Assembly: GCA_902794155.1 (NCBI GenBank) | Contig: CADBGN010000032.1 | Coordinates: 1 to 42,657 of the forward strand | Direction of reading: 5' to 3' | Source: an uncultured Bacteroidia bacterium | GTDB taxonomy: Bacteria; Bacteroidota; Bacteroidia; Bacteroidales; F082 | Length of the DNA: 42,657 nt | Shown here: in pieces, positions 8,005 to 16,970 of the stretch | Numbering within the stretch: position 1 is the stretch's first letter | How the letters are laid out: each line of letters begins with the position of its first letter | The notes under the pieces: generated by a model | Seen by the model: the letters and a program-made list of their open reading frames with translations, nothing else | What the model was told of the DNA's origin: nothing | The model's database searches: none | Position numbers and translations under genes: made by a program

Positions 8005-9471
8005 ATGAACAAAAAGAAGTTGTTCCTGCTGCTTGGCCTTTTGGCTGTGGTTTTATGGCTGACGCTTTGTAATCGCTCCAAAAAAGAGCCCCAGCAAGCT
8101 GAAACGAGAAAAACCGAAAAGGCCACAACGGCGGGCGATGCCGAAATCGTCATCCTGTCGGTCAACGATATGCATTCCAGCATCGACATGTTCCCCAAGT
8201 TTGCCACGATGGTCGACAGCCTGCGTGCCGTTTATCCCGACCTGCTGCTCTTTTCGGCAGGCGACAACCGCACGGGCAATCCTGTCAACGACCAATATGA
8301 ACCTGTCAACTATCCCATGATTGAGCTGATGAACCGGATAGGTTTCGACCTCTGTACTTTGGGCAACCATGAGTGGGACGGTGATGTCGACAATTTAAGG
8401 AACGACCTTGAAAGGGCCAAGTTTCCTTTTCTATGCGCCAATGTGTACGACTTCCAGAAGGTCGGTCTCGATTTCAAGCCTTTTGTGACCATCGAGCAAC
8501 AAGGTGTGAAAATGGCCGTGGTGGGCATAATTGAAATACGCCACGACGGCATCCCCGGGACGCACCCGGATAGGGTAAAAGATGTGAGGTTTAAGAATGC
8601 CAAAGTGGTGTTGCCCGAATACAAATATCTTAGGAACGAAAACGATGTGGTGGTTCTGCTTTCGCATTGTGGCTTAGAGGACGATATGGAACTTGCCCAG
8701 GCCAATCCTTGGCTCGATGCCATCATCGGAGGCCATTCCCACACTTTGATTGAAAGGCCGTCTGAGACCAATGGCGTGCTCATCACCCAGTCGGGTTCGC
8801 ACTTGAAATATGCTACCTTGGTGAAGCTGAAAGTGAAAAACCATAAGGTGATAGGGAAGGAGGCTGTGGTCCTTGATGTCAACAAGGTGCGCAAGGAGAA
8901 GCCAGAGATCAAGAAACTGGTGGATGAGTTTAATGACACGCCCGCCTTGAACGAGCCTCTCGCCGTGGCCAAAACGAAGTTCGAGACGCCGCAGGAACTG
9001 GGTTGCATGATGACCGATGCCATGCGTGAGATGAGTGGCGCCGATTTTGCCTTCCAAAACACTGGCGGTGTGCGTATCAACTTCCTGAAGAAAGGCCCCA
9101 TCACCGTGAAGGACGTCTACAGCATCGACCCGTTCAACAACGAAGTGGTGGTGTTTGAGATGACAGGTGCCCAGGTAAAGAGGTTCATCGTGAATAGTTT
9201 CCGCAAAAACGGCGGATTCCCTTCGTTCGTGTCGGGCATGACCTATTCCGTCGACGAAGACGGCCGCAACGTCTGGATTGAAATGGAAAGGGAAAACTTC
9301 TCGACGAAGAAAGTATATAAGGTGGCGATGAACAGCTACATGGCCTCGACGGTTGAGATTGAGAGTGAGGACGATGGCCAAAGCATGTTCATGACCTCGG
9401 AGGAGATGATGATCGAGTTTTTGCGTAAGCATAAGGAAGTTGATTATCAAGGCGTTGTGAGAACTGAATAA
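8005..9471 (+). CDS. 5'-nucleotidase/UshA-type metallophosphatase lipoprotein
   Basis: A 488-residue two-domain enzyme. The N-terminus is a signal with a lipobox-like LTLC (about residue 22), so it is probably a lipoprotein on the outer side of the inner membrane or in the periplasm. The metallophosphatase domain has VNDMHSS, SAGDN, GNHEWDGD, LLSHCG and GGHSHT, the usual metal ligands of the calcineurin-like fold. The 5'-nucleotidase C domain from about residue 300 carries the nucleoside-side motif NTGGVR and the SYMAS segment. The family hydrolyses extracellular nucleotides, UDP-sugars or 2',3'-cyclic nucleotides; which substrate applies here cannot be told. It is monocistronic as far as visible, followed by the aldose epimerase with its own promoter. 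Confidence 0.88.
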   Translation: MNKKKLFLLLGLLAVVLWLTLCNRSKKEPQQAETRKTEKATTAGDAEIVILSVNDMHSSIDMFPKFATMVDSLRAVYPDLLLFSAGDNRTGNPVNDQYEPVNYPMIELMNRIGFDLCTLGNHEWDGDVDNLRNDLERAKFPFLCANVYDFQKVGLDFKPFVTIEQQGVKMAVVGIIEIRHDGIPGTHPDRVKDVRFKNAKVVLPEYKYLRNENDVVVLLSHCGLEDDMELAQANPWLDAIIGGHSHTLIERPSETNGVLITQSGSHLKYATLVKLKVKNHKVIGKEAVVLDVNKVRKEKPEIKKLVDEFNDTPALNEPLAVAKTKFETPQELGCMMTDAMREMSGADFAFQNTGGVRINFLKKGPITVKDVYSIDPFNNEVVVFEMTGAQVKRFIVNSFRKNGGFPSFVSGMTYSVDEDGRNVWIEMERENFSTKKVYKVAMNSYMASTVEIESEDDGQSMFMTSEEMMIEFLRKHKEVDYQGVVRTE

Positions 9472-9502
9472 AAATGTGTTTGCAGGAAAAAAAGAGTTTT
9501 TG

Positions 9503-9510
9503 TAATTTTG
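9503..9510 (+). promoter_or_regulatory. -7 element of the aldose 1-epimerase gene
   Basis: TAATTTTG, 22 bases before the chosen ATG at 9533. Confidence 0.55.
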
Positions 9511-9532
9511 CCGCTCGATTTTTGAAGAATTG

Positions 9533-10687
9533 ATGTCAAAAAAGATGAAAAAAGCATTAGTTGTTTTTGCAATTGCCTTATTATTAGTCGGTTGCAATCG
9601 TAAGAAAGAAGTCAAATTGATTCCTGCCGAAAACTTCAACACGGAAGTGGAGGGCAAGAAGGTGTCGCTTTATACCTTGCACAATGGTTTTTTGACGATG
9701 CAGGTGACCAATTATGGTGGCCGTGTGGTAGCCCTTTGGATGCCCGACAGACGCGACAGCTTTGAGGACATCGTCCTGGGTTACGACCATATCGACAAGT
9801 ATTTGAACAACAATGGTGAACGTTATCTTGGTGCCGTGGTCGGCCGTTGCGCCAACCGCATCTCCAATGGTTCGTTCACATTGGATAGTGTTGCCTATCA
9901 ACTGACCAAGAACGACGGTGAGAACACGCTTCACGGTGGTCTCATTGGTGCCGACAAGCGCGTTTGGGATGTGACTTCGGCCAACGACAGCGTCATTGAG
10001 ATGCATACGGTGTTTGCCGATGGTGAAGACGGTTTTCCGGGCAACCTTGACGTGACGATGAGTTACACGCTGACGCATGACAATCAATTCCAGATCCGTT
10101 ACAGCGCCACTACCGATGCGCCTACGTTGTGCAACTTCTCGCACCATTCCTTCTTCAACCTGAAGGGCGAAGGCAATGGCACCATCCTCGACCATAAGCT
10201 GCAGATCAACTCACGCTATATGACCACCATCGACGAGCACTTGATTCCCAATGGCAAGTTCTCCGGTGTGAAAGAGACTCCGTTCGATTTCCGCGAGAAA
10301 CACCGCATTGGCGACAACATTGCTGCCGATGATGAGCAGCTGAGAAATGCCAAAGGTTACGACCACAATTGGATTATCGACAAAACGGATGTGAAAGCTT
10401 ACACTTGGAATGCCAAGCTGACCGAGCCCAAGAGCGGTCGTGAGATGCAACTGTGGAGCGACCAGGTGGGTATGCAGTTCTATAGCGGTAACTTCTTCAA
10501 AGGAAATAGCACAGGCAAGTGTGGCAAGACTCTGAACTACCGTGAAGGTCTGGCTCTTGAGCCTCAGTTCTTCCCCGATGCCATCAACCATGAAACCTTG
10601 GCTCCTGTGCCGGTTTTAAGACCTGGAGAAGAGTACCATCAACTTTGCATCTACAAGTTTGTGGTGCTGCCCAAGGAGAAGAAATAA
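9533..10687 (+). CDS. galM: Aldose 1-epimerase (mutarotase), lipoprotein
   Basis: A 384-residue GalM-family enzyme that interconverts alpha and beta anomers of galactose, glucose and related sugars. Family motifs are VGRCANRISNG, LHGG (substrate-binding His), SHHSFFNL (catalytic His) and GLALEPQFFPDA near the end (catalytic Glu). Before the domain is a lipoprotein signal ending LLLVGC, so the enzyme acts outside the cytoplasm, as is common in Bacteroidota glycan users. ATG 9533 is preferred over the TTG at 9530. A further in-frame ATG at 9545 would give an even more typical signal peptide. A hairpin terminator follows at 10709. Confidence 0.9.
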   Translation: MSKKMKKALVVFAIALLLVGCNRKKEVKLIPAENFNTEVEGKKVSLYTLHNGFLTMQVTNYGGRVVALWMPDRRDSFEDIVLGYDHIDKYLNNNGERYLGAVVGRCANRISNGSFTLDSVAYQLTKNDGENTLHGGLIGADKRVWDVTSANDSVIEMHTVFADGEDGFPGNLDVTMSYTLTHDNQFQIRYSATTDAPTLCNFSHHSFFNLKGEGNGTILDHKLQINSRYMTTIDEHLIPNGKFSGVKETPFDFREKHRIGDNIAADDEQLRNAKGYDHNWIIDKTDVKAYTWNAKLTEPKSGREMQLWSDQVGMQFYSGNFFKGNSTGKCGKTLNYREGLALEPQFFPDAINHETLAPVPVLRPGEEYHQLCIYKFVVLPKEKK

Positions 10688-10708
10688 CCTTGTGAAGACA
10701 AAAAGTTG

Positions 10709-10738
10709 AAGCCTCGTGTCTGCAGATGCGAGGCTTTT
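10709..10738 (+). terminator. Rho-independent terminator after galM
   Basis: AAGCCTCG pairs with CGAGGCTT across a 12-base loop, followed by TTTTCTT. It ends just before the promoter of the next gene. Confidence 0.7.
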
Positions 10739-10740
10739 CT

Positions 10741-10748
10741 TATTTTTG
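10741..10748 (+). promoter_or_regulatory. -7 element of the VOC-ABC-F operon
   Basis: TATTTTTG, 20 bases before ATG 10769, directly after the galM terminator. This fixes the start downstream of 10748 and excludes the in-frame ATG at 10706. Confidence 0.6.
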
Positions 10749-10768
10749 CGCTATCAAAACTACAAGCT

Positions 10769-11233
10769 ATGCTGAAATTCAAATGCCCGTTATTGGTGGT
10801 TACTGACATGGAGAGATCCATTAACTTCTATGAAGAGGTAATTGGCGACCGCGTTGAGATGAACTTTGGCGAGAACGTCCAGTTCAAAGGCGGCTTTGCG
10901 CTGCAAGAGATGAAGAAGTGGAAGAAGATGATCCATAACGCAAAGGTGCGCAGGAATGGCAACGACGCCGAGCTGTACTTCGAAGAGGAGGACTTTGATG
11001 ATTTCATCGATTATTTGAGAGGCTTTTCCGAAATCCTGTATGTCCATGGCGTGGAAGAAACACCGTGGGGGCAACGTGTTGTCCGCTTCTATGACCCTGA
11101 CTTCCACATCATCGAGGTCGGCGAGCCTATGGATGCCGTCATCAAGCGGTTGTTTGCATCGGGCATGACGGTGGAACAGGTGTCGGAGAAGTCGCAATAT
11201 CCCATTGAATACGTCAAGCGTTTCGCGAAATGA
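10769..11233 (+). CDS. Glyoxalase/bleomycin-resistance (VOC) family protein
   Basis: A 154-residue protein with the paired beta-alpha-beta-beta-beta pattern of the vicinal oxygen chelate fold. It opens with KCPLLVVTDMERSINFYEEV and contains RVVRFYDPDFHIIEVGE, the usual Asp-Pro-Asp...Glu end of the second module. A C-terminal helical tail follows (SEKSQYPIEYVKRFAK). The family binds a metal and acts on small molecules or sequesters antibiotics; no substrate can be assigned. Its TGA overlaps the ATG of the ABC-F gene (ATGA), so the two are translated together. Confidence 0.8.
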   Translation: MLKFKCPLLVVTDMERSINFYEEVIGDRVEMNFGENVQFKGGFALQEMKKWKKMIHNAKVRRNGNDAELYFEEEDFDDFIDYLRGFSEILYVHGVEETPWGQRVVRFYDPDFHIIEVGEPMDAVIKRLFASGMTVEQVSEKSQYPIEYVKRFAK

Positions 11234-12990
11234 ACTATCTGTCGGTCAACGCGATATCCAAGTCGTACGGCATCAAGACGCTGTTCGAAGATGTCACCTT
11301 TGGTATTGAAAAGGGTGACAAGACGGCACTGATTGCCACCAATGGCTCGGGCAAGTCGACGATGCTGAAGATTTTGGTGGGGCAGGAGTCGCCCGATTCG
11401 GGGACGATCACCTATGCCAACGACATCAAAATCGGCTACTTGGAGCAGTTGCCCGTATATCCCGCTGGGACACGGATTTCCGACTTGTTGGCCGACCTCA
11501 ATGAGGAACAGCATCTTAAGGCGCGGCAATATTTGACGCGTTTTGCCATCACCAATCTAGAACAGTCGGTCGACGAATTGTCGGGCGGACAGGTGAAACG
11601 CCTTGCTTTGGCCTTGGTGCTATTGCATGAGCCTGATTTCCTTATCCTTGACGAACCTACCAACCATCTCGATGTGGAGATGGTGGAGTGGTTGGAGAAG
11701 TTCCTCACCCAGTCGAGCATGACCCTGCTCATGGTGACTCACGACCGTTATTTCCTTGACCGCGTATGTAACAAGATCTTTGAACTCTATCAGGGCGTGA
11801 TGTACACCCACAACGGCAACTTCGACTATTATGTGCAGAAGAGTCGCGAGCGTGAGGAGGTGAAGCGGGCCACTGCCGAGCGTAACAGCCAACTGCTGAA
11901 ATACGAGCTGGAATGGATGCGTAGCACGCCACAGGCGCGTACCAGCAAGTCGAAGAGCCGCATTGATGCCTTTTACGACTTGAAGGAACGTTCGAGATAC
12001 CAAGAACAGGACGAGCGCCTTGAGTTTGGCCTGCAGATGCAGCGGCTTGGAGGCAAGATATTGGAACTCAGCAATGTGTCGAAGTCGTTTGGCGACCTGA
12101 CGGTGCTCAAAGACTTCGACTATGTCTTCAAGCGTGGCGAACGCATTGGGTTGATTGGCAAGAATGGAGTGGGGAAGTCCACCTTTTTGAATCTCATCAC
12201 CGGCGCGATGCAGCCTGACCGAGGTCGGGTGAAGACGGGCGAGACCGTGACTTACGGCTATTATCGCCAAGAAGGCATACAATTTGACGAAAGCAAAACT
12301 GTAATCAGCACCGTGCGCGATATTGCCGAGGTGATGACCTATGGCAAAGACAAGGTTTATACTGCCGACCAACTGTTGGCGCATTTCATGTTTCCCTACA
12401 AGATGCATCGCCAACCTGTGGCTTTGCTCAGCGGTGGTGAGAAGCGTAGGCTCTATTTGTTGACCATCTTGGTGCAGAACCCCAACTTCCTCATTCTTGA
12501 CGAGCCCACCAACGACTTGGATTTGCTGACTTTACAGAAGTTGGAGGACTTCCTTCAAGGCTACAAAGGATGTTTGCTAGTGGTATCTCACGACCGTTTC
12601 TTCATGGATCAGGTTGTCGACCAACTCTTTGTGTTCCAAGGTGATGGCGTGGTGAAGGGCTTCATGGGCAATTACAGCCAATACAAGGACTACTTGGATG
12701 CCAAGCAGCGGGAGGAACGCAAAGAGAAGTCGGCGCAGAAGAAAGAAGAGCTTAAGCCCATAAAGCAACGTGAGAAGGTAAAGCGCTCATTCAAGGAACA
12801 GCGTGAATACGAGATGCTTGCGCAAGAAATGGAAGCCCTTGAAAAAGAGAAGATAAACCTTACAGAAGCCTTGAATAGCGAAACCGACTATCAGAAACTG
12901 CAGGATATGGGCAACCGATTGCAAGAAATCAAGGACTTGTTGGACGAGAAAGAACTGCGATGGCTGGAATTGGATGAAATTGGAGGATGA
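11230..12990 (+). CDS. ABC-F family ATPase, Uup-like
   Basis: A 586-residue soluble protein with two ABC domains and no membrane segments. The first P-loop is ATNGSGKST (residues 36-44), signature LSGGQVKR, Walker B FLILDEPTNHLD. The second P-loop is GKNGVGKST, signature LSGGEKRR, Walker B FLILDEPTNDLD. Between them is the charged linker that contacts P-site tRNA in ABC-F proteins. The C-terminus (from about residue 495) is a Lys/Glu-rich coiled coil, as in Uup. ABC-F proteins act on ribosomes, rescuing stalled translation or resolving other ribosome states, not transport. The first P-loop begins with Ala rather than the usual Gly. It overlaps the VOC gene upstream and the lipoprotein downstream. 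Confidence 0.9.
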   Translation: MNYLSVNAISKSYGIKTLFEDVTFGIEKGDKTALIATNGSGKSTMLKILVGQESPDSGTITYANDIKIGYLEQLPVYPAGTRISDLLADLNEEQHLKARQYLTRFAITNLEQSVDELSGGQVKRLALALVLLHEPDFLILDEPTNHLDVEMVEWLEKFLTQSSMTLLMVTHDRYFLDRVCNKIFELYQGVMYTHNGNFDYYVQKSREREEVKRATAERNSQLLKYELEWMRSTPQARTSKSKSRIDAFYDLKERSRYQEQDERLEFGLQMQRLGGKILELSNVSKSFGDLTVLKDFDYVFKRGERIGLIGKNGVGKSTFLNLITGAMQPDRGRVKTGETVTYGYYRQEGIQFDESKTVISTVRDIAEVMTYGKDKVYTADQLLAHFMFPYKMHRQPVALLSGGEKRRLYLLTILVQNPNFLILDEPTNDLDLLTLQKLEDFLQGYKGCLLVVSHDRFFMDQVVDQLFVFQGDGVVKGFMGNYSQYKDYLDAKQREERKEKSAQKKEELKPIKQREKVKRSFKEQREYEMLAQEMEALEKEKINLTEALNSETDYQKLQDMGNRLQEIKDLLDEKELRWLELDEIGG

Positions 12991-13004
12991 TAATACTTAA
13001 TATT

Positions 13005-13436
13005 ATGAGAGTCAAAAATATACTTATAGCTTTGTGCTTGTGTCTGGGCTTGTGTGCCTGCGACAATCGCGATGTGGATTATGATGTGGCCGTGCTCTTT
13101 ATGAATAGGGCAGAGGGTGTCAACTTCTTCTCGCAGGGTGATGTGAACATCATTGCCGATAGCGATTTCAACATGGTGAACACGGGCTCCAGTCAGGTGG
13201 AGTTTGCCTTTGTGAAGGATTTGGTGTACCGTTTGAAGATGGTCAACAAGATTCCCAAGGACGGTTGGTCGGACACGATCGAGCACATCAACCTACAGGA
13301 CGGCTATGTGGGACGCTTGCTTTTGGACGACGGCACCTACGAGTACTGCCGCTTCTGTGTCCATTCCATCGATTACGACATCAATGCGGACAAGTTTATC
13401 TTGTTCAAGTATCAGAGTAATTATGTGAAGAAATAA
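13005..13436 (+). CDS. Small lipoprotein of unknown function
   Basis: A 143-residue protein with an N-terminal signal and lipobox (LCLCLGLCAC, then DNRD), so probably lipid-anchored in the periplasm or outer membrane. The rest is predicted beta-rich (TGSSQVEFAFVKDLVYRL...). I do not recognise the family. An in-frame ATG at 12987 overlaps the ABC-F stop and may be used instead, which would make the two genes translationally coupled; ATG 13005 gives the more usual signal length. It ends 4 bases from the convergent PII-like gene. Confidence 0.65.
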   Translation: MRVKNILIALCLCLGLCACDNRDVDYDVAVLFMNRAEGVNFFSQGDVNIIADSDFNMVNTGSSQVEFAFVKDLVYRLKMVNKIPKDGWSDTIEHINLQDGYVGRLLLDDGTYEYCRFCVHSIDYDINADKFILFKYQSNYVKK

Positions 13437-13440
13437 GGCT

Positions 13441-13734
13441 TCAAATCATCTTCTCAATATTCCAACTGAAAGCCCTCAGCCCCAAATCCGGGGTCTTGAG
13501 GTCTTTTTCGTGTAGTTGGTTGAGGATGCCGTCCACTTTGTCGTCGTCGACGATGCTGATGATGGCGTTGTTCAAGGTCGGCCAGGCATGGGTGCCGTAG
13601 TGCGGTTCACCCGTGTTGCTGCCGTGGCCTTTGATTTCGTTCCATTCCGTGAAGCCTTTTACGCCATTGTCGTTGAGCGTGGCAGCTATCTCGTCGTAAT
13701 ATGCCTGATTATATGTTATGAGTATTGCTTTCAT
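13441..13734 (-). CDS. PII-like (PII-NG type) signalling protein of the efflux operon
   Basis: A 97-residue protein (MKAILITYNQ... SIVDDDKVDGIL...). It has a ferredoxin-like beta-alpha-beta pattern, a long T-loop-like insert (NEIKGHGSNTGEPHYGTHAW) and a C-terminal strand. This resembles the PII-like group linked to RND efflux pumps in Bacteroidota (PII-NG, described beside heavy-metal pumps). Such trimers bind small effectors and may gate or report on the transporter. The start codon lies 2 bases after the pump stop, so it is the last gene of the tripartite efflux operon. The effector cannot be deduced. Confidence 0.75.
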   Translation of the reverse strand: MKAILITYNQAYYDEIAATLNDNGVKGFTEWNEIKGHGSNTGEPHYGTHAWPTLNNAIISIVDDDKVDGILNQLHEKDLKTPDLGLRAFSWNIEKMI

Positions 13735-13736
13735 GA

Positions 13737-16700
13737 TTAACGGATGTTTTCGGTTTTAGTTAAGGCTTCTTCGGCTTTACGTCTCTTGCGGCGTACAGCA
13801 CGAGTTTCAAGGGAACAGTACAATGCCGGAATCAGCAACAGCGTAATCAAGGTCGAAACCGTCAAGCCCCAAGCAACGGTGGTACCCAACGAATTCCACA
13901 TCTCAGCACCTTCGCCACGACCAATGGCCATAGGAATCATACCCAAAACTGTTGTCAAGGTGGTCATCAAGATAGGACGCAGACGTGAGCGGGCGGCTTG
14001 CACGGTGGCTTCCTTCACTTCTACGCCACGCTCTTCGAGCAGGGTGGTGTAGTCGATGAGCACGATACCGTTCTTCACGACGATACCCATCAGAATCAAG
14101 ATACCCACGAAGGCCATGGCGCCCAAAGCAGTACCAGTGGCCCACAAGCCAAGCAGGACACCAGTGAAGGTGAAGGGCACAGAGAACATGATGACGAAAG
14201 GCTTCATGAGGTTCTCGAACTGCGAGGCCATCACGATGTAAACCAAGATGATGATAAGGATGAGCAGGGTGAGCAGGTCACCGAACATCTCTTGTTGGGT
14301 CTCGTAGTCACCAGCGATTTTGGGATAAATCTCAGGCGGGATGGCGGTGTCTTCGATGACTTCTTGGCACATTTTGACCACATCACTCAGCACCTGTCCC
14401 TTGCCGACGACGGCGGTGACGCTGACCATACGTTCACGGTCCTTGCGCTGGATCTGAGGCGGTGTTAACGATTCGACTACTTCGCCGAGGTCGCCCACGC
14501 GGACGGGCTGTCCGTAGCTGTTGTAGATCTTGATGTCCTCAATGTCTTCCACACTCTTGCGGAACTCGGGGGCGTAGCGCACGCGGATGTCGTATTCCTC
14601 ACCGTCCTCACGGTAGTAGGAACCCACCGAGCCATTGATGCGGTTCTTGACGTAGGTGGCAGCCGTGGTGCTGTTCAAGCCATTGAGAGCCAGCTTCTCG
14701 CGGTCGAAGTCGACCTGATACTCAGGTGTGTATTCGTCGCGACCCACGATGACTTGTAGGATGCCACGGTCGCGGAGTTTCTGTGCGATTTCGTTGGCCA
14801 CGCGGTCGGTGGTGTTGAAGTCATAGCCATAGATCTCGACTTGAACGGTGCTCATGCCGCCCATGCCGCCACCGCCTTCGTTGACGTTGGCTTTCTTGAT
14901 CTCGGGCATGGCGTTGAGTTTGGCGCGGATCTCGTCGGCCACCTCGCTGGTCTTGCGCAGACCAGCTTTGCGGCGTTCGGTCTTGGTGCCTAAACGCAGG
15001 TTGAACGACATGATGTGCGTGCCGTTGTTACGCATCGAGGCAAAGGCATTGTCGGAGTCGGCCTGACCGAAGCTGTAGTTACATATCTTCACCTCGGGGA
15101 TGGCCATGAAGTCTTCGGCAAGGCTCTTGGCAAAAGCACCAGTGACGTCTTGTCCCGTACCCGTAGGCAGCTCGATGTTGATGCTCAAACGGCCTTCGTC
15201 CATCTTGGGCATCATTTCGGTCTTCAAGGTCGGGGCGAGGAAGACGACAGACAGGATAAACAATCCCAACATGCCAAAGATGACGATTTTACGGTGGTTG
15301 ACGCTCCAGTTGATGAGGCGGGCATAGCCGTTGCTGATGGCATCCAAAGCCTTGTTGATGGGACGGAAGATGGCCTTGTGGAAGTTGCTCTGGTGGGGAT
15401 TCATCACCAACATGCGGGAACACATCATCGGCACCAATGTCAAAGCACCGATGGTGGAGACGATCATGATGATGGAAACGATCCAACCCAACTGCTTGAA
15501 CATCACGCCCGTGGTGCCTTTGATCATCGTCAAGGGCAGGAACACGGCCAACATGGTCAGGGTGGAAGCGATGACGGACAGCTGTACCTCTTGGGTGGCA
15601 TGCACGGCCGCCTCTTTGGGCTTAGAGCCACGCTCGATGTGGGTGGTGACGTTTTCAAGCACCACGATGGCGTCGTCCACGACCATACCGATGGCGATGG
15701 TCAGTGATGACATGGAGATGATATTCAGGGTGTTGCCAGTGGCAAACAGATAAATCAATGATGCCAGCAGTGAGATCGGGATGGCCAAAACGATGATGAA
15801 GGTGGCGCGCCAACGGCCGAGGAAGATGAACACCACAAGCATGACCAGAATGAAGGTGATGAAGATGGTGTCGCGCAAGCTGTTGATGGTGTTCTGAATC
15901 GAGGTGGAACCATCAACGATGATGTTCAGCTTAACATCGGAAGGCAGGGTGGGCTCAATCTCTTTCAGCTGTTTCTTGATGCCTTTGATGACGTTGACAG
16001 CGTTGGCATCAGTCTGTTTCTGGATGACGATGGTGGCACCTTGGCGGCCGTTGCTGTACGACTCCTGGATGCGTTCCTCCGAGCCGTCTCTGACGGTGGC
16101 CACATCGCGCAGATAGATAGGTGCGGTGCCACGTGAGCCTACAATGACGTTCTCCATTTCCTTGGCTGAGGTGAACTCCTTCTGGATACGCAAGCTGTAG
16201 CTGTTGGAACCGATGTCGATATAACCTGCAGGCACGTTGCGGTTTTCCGTGGCCAAGGTGTTGGAGATACTTTCCAAGGTGAGGTTGTATGCCTCCAGCT
16301 TGTTCGGGTCGACATAGACCTGGATCTCACGCTTCGGAGCACCGTTGGCCGACACCGTACCCACACCGCTCACACGCGCCAAAGGCGTTGTGACGCGGTC
16401 TTCGATGATCTTGTCCAAGGCAGGCAGGCTCTCTTCGGCCGTCACGCTGAGCAGCATGATAGGCATGTCCTCGGCGTTGAACTTGAACAGGACGGGGTTG
16501 GTGGCTCCGTCAGGCAGGTAGTTGCGCACCATGTCGATCTTGTCGCGCACGTTGTTGGTGGCAGTCTCGATGTCGATGCCGCTCTCAAACTCTAGTGACA
16601 GCACCGAGGTGTTCTCACGCGAGGTGGAGGAGAGGTGCTTCAGGTCGGGGACGGCATTCAGCGTGTTCTCCAAGGTCTTAGAAATGTTGGTCTCAATATC

Positions 16701-16871
16701 GGCGGCACTGGCTCCAGGATAGGAAGTCATCACCATGATGAAGTTGGTCTCCATGTTAGGTAGTTGGTTGATGGAGAGGTTCATCAGGGAGAAGATGCCG
16801 AAGATGGCGATGGCGACAAACACCAAGGCCGTCGTCACCGGATTATTTACTGCTGTTCTTTGTAGACTCAT
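13737..16871 (-). CDS. RND efflux pump, HAE1 (AcrB-like) family
   Basis: A 1044-residue inner-membrane pump with the standard duplicated layout. TM1 (ALVFVAIAIFGIFSLM) and the first porter domain (NQLPNMETNFIMVMTSYPGASAADIE) are followed by a TM2-6 block. TM4 carries GMVVDDAIVVLENV, with the proton-relay Asp-Asp pair that marks the hydrophobe/amphiphile (HAE1) class rather than heavy-metal pumps. The second half has GILILMGIVVKNGIVLIDY. Length is normal. It exchanges protons for export of drugs, bile salts or similar compounds through the adaptor and channel encoded upstream. Operon order is channel, adaptor, pump, PII-like protein. The C-terminal tail is basic (RRKRRKAEE). Confidence 0.93.
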   Translation of the reverse strand: MSLQRTAVNNPVTTALVFVAIAIFGIFSLMNLSINQLPNMETNFIMVMTSYPGASAADIETNISKTLENTLNAVPDLKHLSSTSRENTSVLSLEFESGIDIETATNNVRDKIDMVRNYLPDGATNPVLFKFNAEDMPIMLLSVTAEESLPALDKIIEDRVTTPLARVSGVGTVSANGAPKREIQVYVDPNKLEAYNLTLESISNTLATENRNVPAGYIDIGSNSYSLRIQKEFTSAKEMENVIVGSRGTAPIYLRDVATVRDGSEERIQESYSNGRQGATIVIQKQTDANAVNVIKGIKKQLKEIEPTLPSDVKLNIIVDGSTSIQNTINSLRDTIFITFILVMLVVFIFLGRWRATFIIVLAIPISLLASLIYLFATGNTLNIISMSSLTIAIGMVVDDAIVVLENVTTHIERGSKPKEAAVHATQEVQLSVIASTLTMLAVFLPLTMIKGTTGVMFKQLGWIVSIIMIVSTIGALTLVPMMCSRMLVMNPHQSNFHKAIFRPINKALDAISNGYARLINWSVNHRKIVIFGMLGLFILSVVFLAPTLKTEMMPKMDEGRLSINIELPTGTGQDVTGAFAKSLAEDFMAIPEVKICNYSFGQADSDNAFASMRNNGTHIMSFNLRLGTKTERRKAGLRKTSEVADEIRAKLNAMPEIKKANVNEGGGGMGGMSTVQVEIYGYDFNTTDRVANEIAQKLRDRGILQVIVGRDEYTPEYQVDFDREKLALNGLNSTTAATYVKNRINGSVGSYYREDGEEYDIRVRYAPEFRKSVEDIEDIKIYNSYGQPVRVGDLGEVVESLTPPQIQRKDRERMVSVTAVVGKGQVLSDVVKMCQEVIEDTAIPPEIYPKIAGDYETQQEMFGDLLTLLILIIILVYIVMASQFENLMKPFVIMFSVPFTFTGVLLGLWATGTALGAMAFVGILILMGIVVKNGIVLIDYTTLLEERGVEVKEATVQAARSRLRPILMTTLTTVLGMIPMAIGRGEGAEMWNSLGTTVAWGLTVSTLITLLLIPALYCSLETRAVRRKRRKAEEALTKTENIR

Positions 16872-16878
16872 ATTCGTT

Positions 16879-16970
16879 GAATTATGAATTATGAATTATG
16901 AATGCGGAATGTCGTAATACGATGCAGGGCTTCGCCTTAATTCAGCATTCAGCATTCATCATTCCGCATT
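16879..16970. repeat. Heptad-repeat hairpin between adaptor and pump genes
   Basis: Left side: GAATTAT three times (16879-16899), then GAATGCG and GAATGTC. Right side: TTCAGCA twice, TTCATCA and TTCCGCA (16941-16968). The arms AATGCGGAATG (16901-16911) and CATTCCGCATT (16960-16970) are perfectly complementary. A small GGC-TTC-GCC hairpin sits in the loop. The element fills nearly the whole spacer and ends on the adaptor stop codon. Confidence 0.7.

Noticed and set aside
8674-9657. 327-codon minus-strand frame with many His residues
   Set aside because: Antisense to the nucleotidase C-terminal domain and the start of galM; His-rich because of complementary codons.
16879-16970. CRISPR array
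   Set aside because: The repeats are 7 bases long with no spacers and form a hairpin; no cas genes are near.
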